From Triops longicaudatus (taxonomy: Eukaryota > Arthropoda > Branchiopoda > Notostraca > Triopsidae), in NCBI GenBank assembly GCA_022885665.1, contig JAGQDJ010000005.1, forward strand, positions 124,001 through 188,000: 64,000 bases of DNA. Reading direction: 5' to 3'. The notes under the pieces were generated by a model. The model was not told the DNA's origin. It made no database searches and saw nothing but the letters and a program-made list of their open reading frames with translations. Of this stretch, positions 62,535-64,000 are shown one piece after another. Positions within the stretch are counted from its first letter, which is position 1; each line of letters begins with the position of its first letter. A program made the translations under genes and the position numbers.

Positions 62535-64000
62535 CTAAAAAGGAAAAGATATCATGACGCGACGGACGATGACAAGTCGGATAGCTATGCGCCTTACAAA
62601 AATCCGTCTTGTAACTTTAAATCCCAAGATAAAGTCGACTAGCGACAAGCTTAACTTATGACCAAATCGATTTCTGATTATTTATTTGGAGCTAAAACAA
62701 CAATAAGTTTGTTTTATAACACCTATGACGAGTTCACTTGTCTTAAACTTCTGAGGGTTTATCTACGCTTAATAAAACATACAACAGGTTAAGCAAACGA
62801 CACAATCGCTATCAACTAATTTCATATAGAAAAATTTTCATTCATCTTAGGTCGAAATTCGTTGTAACAACGCGGCTTTAACTTGAAGTTAATGTGGAAT
62901 TTGTAAAAAAAAATCCTGCTTAACGGTTAATAAACCGCTATCTGATTAACTACCCATTAACCATTAACTAAGGTCGGATCAAACTCTGGTGGAATTAATA
63001 TTCCTACAGATTCCTCTAAAAACCAACACGCGTTTCTTCGGGATTAATTCGCTATGTGAGATTAAAGAAGTACAAACTCATAGGTTCTGTTTACGACCCA
63101 TGTAGTTCACTACGACAGCAATGAAAGCTTTACGCAACAAGGAAAGTTTGCCTCGCCACGGCATCAGCTCAGAAATCCTTTCCGAAGTGATTAATCCCAT
63201 TAGTGAAATAGATTTGTATGTGACGATATACTCTAGTGACATTTTCGCCGTTCTCACGCACCGGAAACGCGTCGTAAGTCGGAGAAGTACTGGAATTTAA
63301 GGTACAGACGAACCCGGAAAGGATCTTCTTTTTATTGCCAGTTGGCACGCAAATAATTTTCATCCTTGCGTGGCTTGAGCTTTAGTTATGTTTTCGCAAA
63401 TATGTGCTTCAGAATTCATCTCTAGATTCAAACACAGGATTAACATAACTTGAATGGTCTCTCTTGTTTCGACAGTTTTTACATTTATTCGAAATAATTT
63501 AGAATTTTTATCACTTATTACTTTATAAGCCACGAACGCTTATTTTTGGATATAGTACGCGCCTGTGAGGTGTGGAAAGAACATGCTTTGCATGTTTTAA
63601 CATGTATTTATCACCCTCGGCCACCAATCGTTAACGATTAGATAGAGTTAACAAGCTAAATTGTCACGACGAGTCAACGCCAACACAGGAGAGTGTTTGA
63701 ACGTGTTATGCTTCCTTGACATGTGAGGTTTGGGGATTCCACTATGCTTTTGTGTTATACGCCTCGTGGACTGGTTGGTTTAGTTCGTGGACGTTTTTCT
63801 CAGCCCCAAGAGCTTTTTGAGCCAAACTTTCGCACCAGTTAGCTTCACGAAAGCAGAGCATTGGGATTTGTAAGATTTTTTTTTTCAATAAAAGCGACCA
63901 TTTTTTGAAAAAAAAAAAAACAGTGTCAAAACGCGTCACAGTTTACCATTAGCATTACAGTGTTTCCATCCGTTTGTATTTGGTTTTGGGCACCTCTTAA
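62535..64000. other. Right-edge stretch, probably upstream intron of GRK2
   Basis: I searched the minus strand for the missing GRK2 N-terminus and found no convincing exon. Open frames here are short and unrecognised. The first GRK2 exon(s) therefore probably lie beyond position 64000. Confidence 0.45.

Noticed and set aside
1..64000. CRISPR arrays, bacterial operons, ribosome binding sites, prophage, rRNA genes
   Set aside because: The sequence is intron-rich animal DNA. No direct-repeat/spacer arrays, Shine-Dalgarno-led cistrons or rRNA-like stretches were seen.

Overview
This is intron-rich animal DNA. Six protein-coding genes can be assembled by hand from GT-AG exons that keep frame. They are typical metazoan genes with no bacterial, plasmid or viral character. 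Introns run from 65 bp to several kb, and the gene set (GAS2-like, Piwi, 14-3-3 epsilon, RAD51D, Tbx1/10-type T-box, GRK2/3) fits a compact invertebrate chordate genome. A tunicate is my best guess, but this is an inference from compactness and protein flavour, not a proven assignment.

Layout. (1) 1842-7992, plus strand: the 3' part of a GAS2-like cytoskeletal linker, entering from the left edge. (2) 7993-13415: intergenic, with a dispersed repeat and a hAT-like MITE that has target-site duplications. (3) 13416-16917, plus: a complete 9-exon Piwi-class Argonaute of 894 aa with an intact D-D-H slicer triad. (4) 17457-19990, plus: a complete 4-exon 14-3-3 epsilon, with a GC-rich promoter carrying a YY1-like site. 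(5) 20.0-23.6 kb: spacer with a large inverted repeat of about 1.5 kb. (6) 23661-25642, plus: a complete 5-exon RAD51D-like recombinase paralog with an altered Walker A motif. (7) 28784-32207, plus: a complete 8-exon T-box gene closest to Tbx1/10. (8) 32.2-43.4 kb: an 11 kb convergent intergenic region rich in MITE-like repeats. (9) 43464-62323 or further, minus: GRK2/3-type G-protein-coupled-receptor kinase, 14 confident coding exons (about 629 aa) plus one possible 31-nt exon. Roughly the first 55-65 residues lie beyond the right edge.

The genes do not form one pathway. Piwi (piRNA silencing) and RAD51D (homologous recombination) are both germline and genome-maintenance genes about 7 kb apart, but animal gene order gives no operon-like evidence that they work together. 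The most interesting non-genic signals are the long inverted repeat at 21884-23348, two hAT-like MITEs with identifiable target-site duplications, several related short TIR elements, a cluster of CTCF-like motifs inside the GAS2-like intron, and a possible overlapping upstream ORF on the Piwi leader. I found no convincing novel multi-gene system. All exon models are manual and need transcript support.
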